64,000 nucleotides of DNA, taken from the NCBI RefSeq assembly GCF_018998565.1, contig NZ_JAHNZO010000011.1, positions 124,001 through 188,000 on the forward strand. The letters are read 5' to 3'. The translations under genes and the position numbers were made by a program. The stretch comes from Paenibacillus oleatilyticus. Its GTDB lineage: Bacteria > Bacillota > Bacilli > Paenibacillales > NBRC-103111. This document shows, in pieces, positions 62,614 through 64,000 of this stretch. Position 1 is the first letter of the stretch; each line of letters begins with the position of its first letter. Under the pieces are notes generated by a model. That model was not told where the DNA came from. It did no database searches and saw only the letters and a list, made by a program, of their open reading frames with translations.

Positions 62614-64000
62614 ATGACGCATACTTTTGATATGGTTGTTCTTGGCGGAGGCATCGGCGGTTATACGGCGGCCATTCGGGCCGCTCAGCTTGGAAAAAAC
62701 GTGGCCATTGTCGAGCAGGATAAGCTCGGAGGAACTTGTCTGCACCGCGGCTGCATTCCAAGCAAGGCGCTGCTGCGAAGCGCGGAAGTATTCGCCCTCA
62801 TGAAAGACAGCGACAGATTCGGCATCGGAGCCGAGGCGGTCACCCTAGATTTCTCTAAAGTCGCAAGCCGCAAAGACGCGGTGGTCGAGCAACTATACAG
62901 CGGGCTGCAATTTTTGATGAAAAAACATAAAATCACGGTATTCCAGGGGAAGGGCAGATTAATCGGTCCTTCCATCTTTTCGCCACGGAGCGGTACGGTA
63001 TCCGTCGATCAAGGCGATGACGAGATCTTGACGCTGGTGCCGGAGAAGGTAGTTATCGCGACGGGCTCCCGCCCTAGAAGCCTCCCGGGCCTGGAAACCG
63101 ACGGTGTGACGATCCTGAACAGCGACGAGGCGCTTCGTCTGGAGAAGCTCCCGGCATCGGCGGTTATTATCGGCGGCGGCGTCATCGGCGTCGAATGGGC
63201 TTCGCTGCTTAGCGATTTTGGCGTGCAGGTGACCGTCGTGGAATTTGCACCCCGACTGCTTCCGAGCGAGGATGAAGACGTGTCGCGCGAGCTGGAGCGG
63301 CTGCTGAAAAAACGCGGGGTTAACGTGCGTACAGGCACCAAGGTGCTCACGGAATCCGTCCGCAAGCATGAGGGCGGCGTGACGCTGAATGTGGAGCATC
63401 GCGAGGAACAAGCCGCACTGTCGGCCGAAATCGCGCTTGTGTGCGTAGGGCGTCAAGCCAACGTTGAAGGCATCGGCTTGGAAAATACCGATGTCAAGGT
63501 TGAAGGCGGCTTCGTCCGTGTCAACGATTCGATGCAGACGGCCGAGCTGCACATTTATGCGGTTGGGGACTGCATTGGCGGACTTCAGCTTGCACATGCC
63601 GCCGCCCACGAAGGGTTGACTGCGGCCGAGCATGCCTGGGGCTTGCAGCCGCACAAGGTGGAGCCGCATCGGGTGCCGCGGTGCGTCTATTCCCGTCCGG
63701 AGACGGCAAGCATCGGCTGGACGGAACGGGAAGCCAAGGAACGGGGCCGGGACGTCAAGGTGTCCAAAGTTCATTTCCGGGCGCTCGGGAAGGCAATCGT
63801 GCTCGGCGAGACCGACGGGTTTATCAAAGTGGTGGCCGACAAAGAAACGAACGATTTGCTCGGCGTCCATATGATCGGACCGCACGTGACCGATTATATT
63901 TCCGAAGCGGCGTTAGCTCAGCTCCTGGATGCAACACCATGGGAAATCGGGCAAACGATTCATCCGCATCCGACCCTTTCCGAGCTGTTGGGTGAGGCAA
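62614..64000 (+). CDS. lpdV: Dihydrolipoamide dehydrogenase (E3), partial at window end
   Basis: At least 462 residues, running off the window. FAD site VVLGGGIGGYTAAIRAAQLG, redox disulfide in GGTCLHRGCIPSK, NAD site VIIGGGVIGVEWASLLSDFG, second FAD site IYAVGDCIGGLQLAHAA, and the active His in HPHPTLSELLGE. Its place after spo0A and yqzF matches lpdV of the branched-chain 2-oxoacid dehydrogenase operon, but the E1/E2 genes are outside the window, so that name is partly inference. GGAGGA lies 7 bp before the ATG. Confidence 0.9.
   Translation, partial: MTHTFDMVVLGGGIGGYTAAIRAAQLGKNVAIVEQDKLGGTCLHRGCIPSKALLRSAEVFALMKDSDRFGIGAEAVTLDFSKVASRKDAVVEQLYSGLQFLMKKHKITVFQGKGRLIGPSIFSPRSGTVSVDQGDDEILTLVPEKVVIATGSRPRSLPGLETDGVTILNSDEALRLEKLPASAVIIGGGVIGVEWASLLSDFGVQVTVVEFAPRLLPSEDEDVSRELERLLKKRGVNVRTGTKVLTESVRKHEGGVTLNVEHREEQAALSAEIALVCVGRQANVEGIGLENTDVKVEGGFVRVNDSMQTAELHIYAVGDCIGGLQLAHAAAHEGLTAAEHAWGLQPHKVEPHRVPRCVYSRPETASIGWTEREAKERGRDVKVSKVHFRALGKAIVLGETDGFIKVVADKETNDLLGVHMIGPHVTDYISEAALAQLLDATPWEIGQTIHPHPTLSELLGEA

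Overview
The window reads as a chromosomal segment of a spore-forming, moderately GC-rich member of the Paenibacillaceae (Paenibacillus- or Cohnella-like). It carries the endospore-former backbone in the Bacillus order: yqhV - spoIIIAA to AH - accB - accC - yqhY/amaP - nusB - folD - xseA - xseB - ispA - dxs - tlyA - argR - recN - spoIVB - spo0A. YqzF and a dihydrolipoamide dehydrogenase follow, as in the B. subtilis bkd region. GTG and TTG starts, strong GGAGG ribosome sites and T-tailed hairpin terminators fit a Firmicute. Genus is inference.

1-7.2 kb is a sugar uptake and hydrolysis locus: the end of an AraC-type response regulator, a sugar ABC transporter without its own ATPase (lipoprotein plus two permeases, with a cre-like site), and a GH2 beta-galactosidase. 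7.3-7.9 kb is gene-free and holds a 272-bp MITE-like element flanked by an exact 22-bp duplication of a terminator hairpin, plus a second imperfect inverted repeat.

8.0-13.9 kb is the most interesting region. A GlpP-type antiterminator, a HAD-IIA phosphatase, a Ugp-like ABC transporter and a xylose-isomerase-like TIM-barrel enzyme lie in one direction. Three intergenic spaces (before glpP, before the HAD gene, before the binding protein) each carry TTAACA-like hexamers repeated every 11 bp and ending at a -10 box, the layout of PhoP boxes. The HAD leader also contains two mutually exclusive hairpins, one of them a terminator. This looks like a phosphate-starvation regulon for scavenging glycerol phosphate, with a second layer of G3P-responsive antitermination.

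13.9-22.1 kb holds a secreted protein with three SH3-like repeats (minus strand), a Tat-exported beta-helix protein, a four-gene catabolic cluster (TIM-barrel isomerase, NagB-like protein, PIG-L deacetylase, Gfo/Idh oxidoreductase) and a tatA. 22.1-28.1 kb has three glycosyltransferase genes, one a double-domain fusion, around two small paralogous proteins, possibly for spore or cell-surface glycosylation. 28.2-34.1 kb carries a thioredoxin/MerR pair with a clear MerR operator, a GNAT enzyme, a histidine phosphatase lacking key residues, aspartokinase, and comA/comB for sulfolactate.

34.2-56.3 kb is the conserved sporulation and housekeeping block. Its unusual feature is a roughly 78-residue KPEQ-type repeat inserted in SpoIIIAH. 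The spo0A upstream region has three TGTCGAA (0A) boxes and a sigma-H-like promoter. 56.3-59.1 kb is an AT-rich island of small unknown genes with an XRE regulator. 59.1-64 kb has an AhpD-like protein, SteA, a GT2 glycosyltransferase, a MraY-like transferase, YqzF and the start of the lipoamide dehydrogenase gene, which runs off the window.
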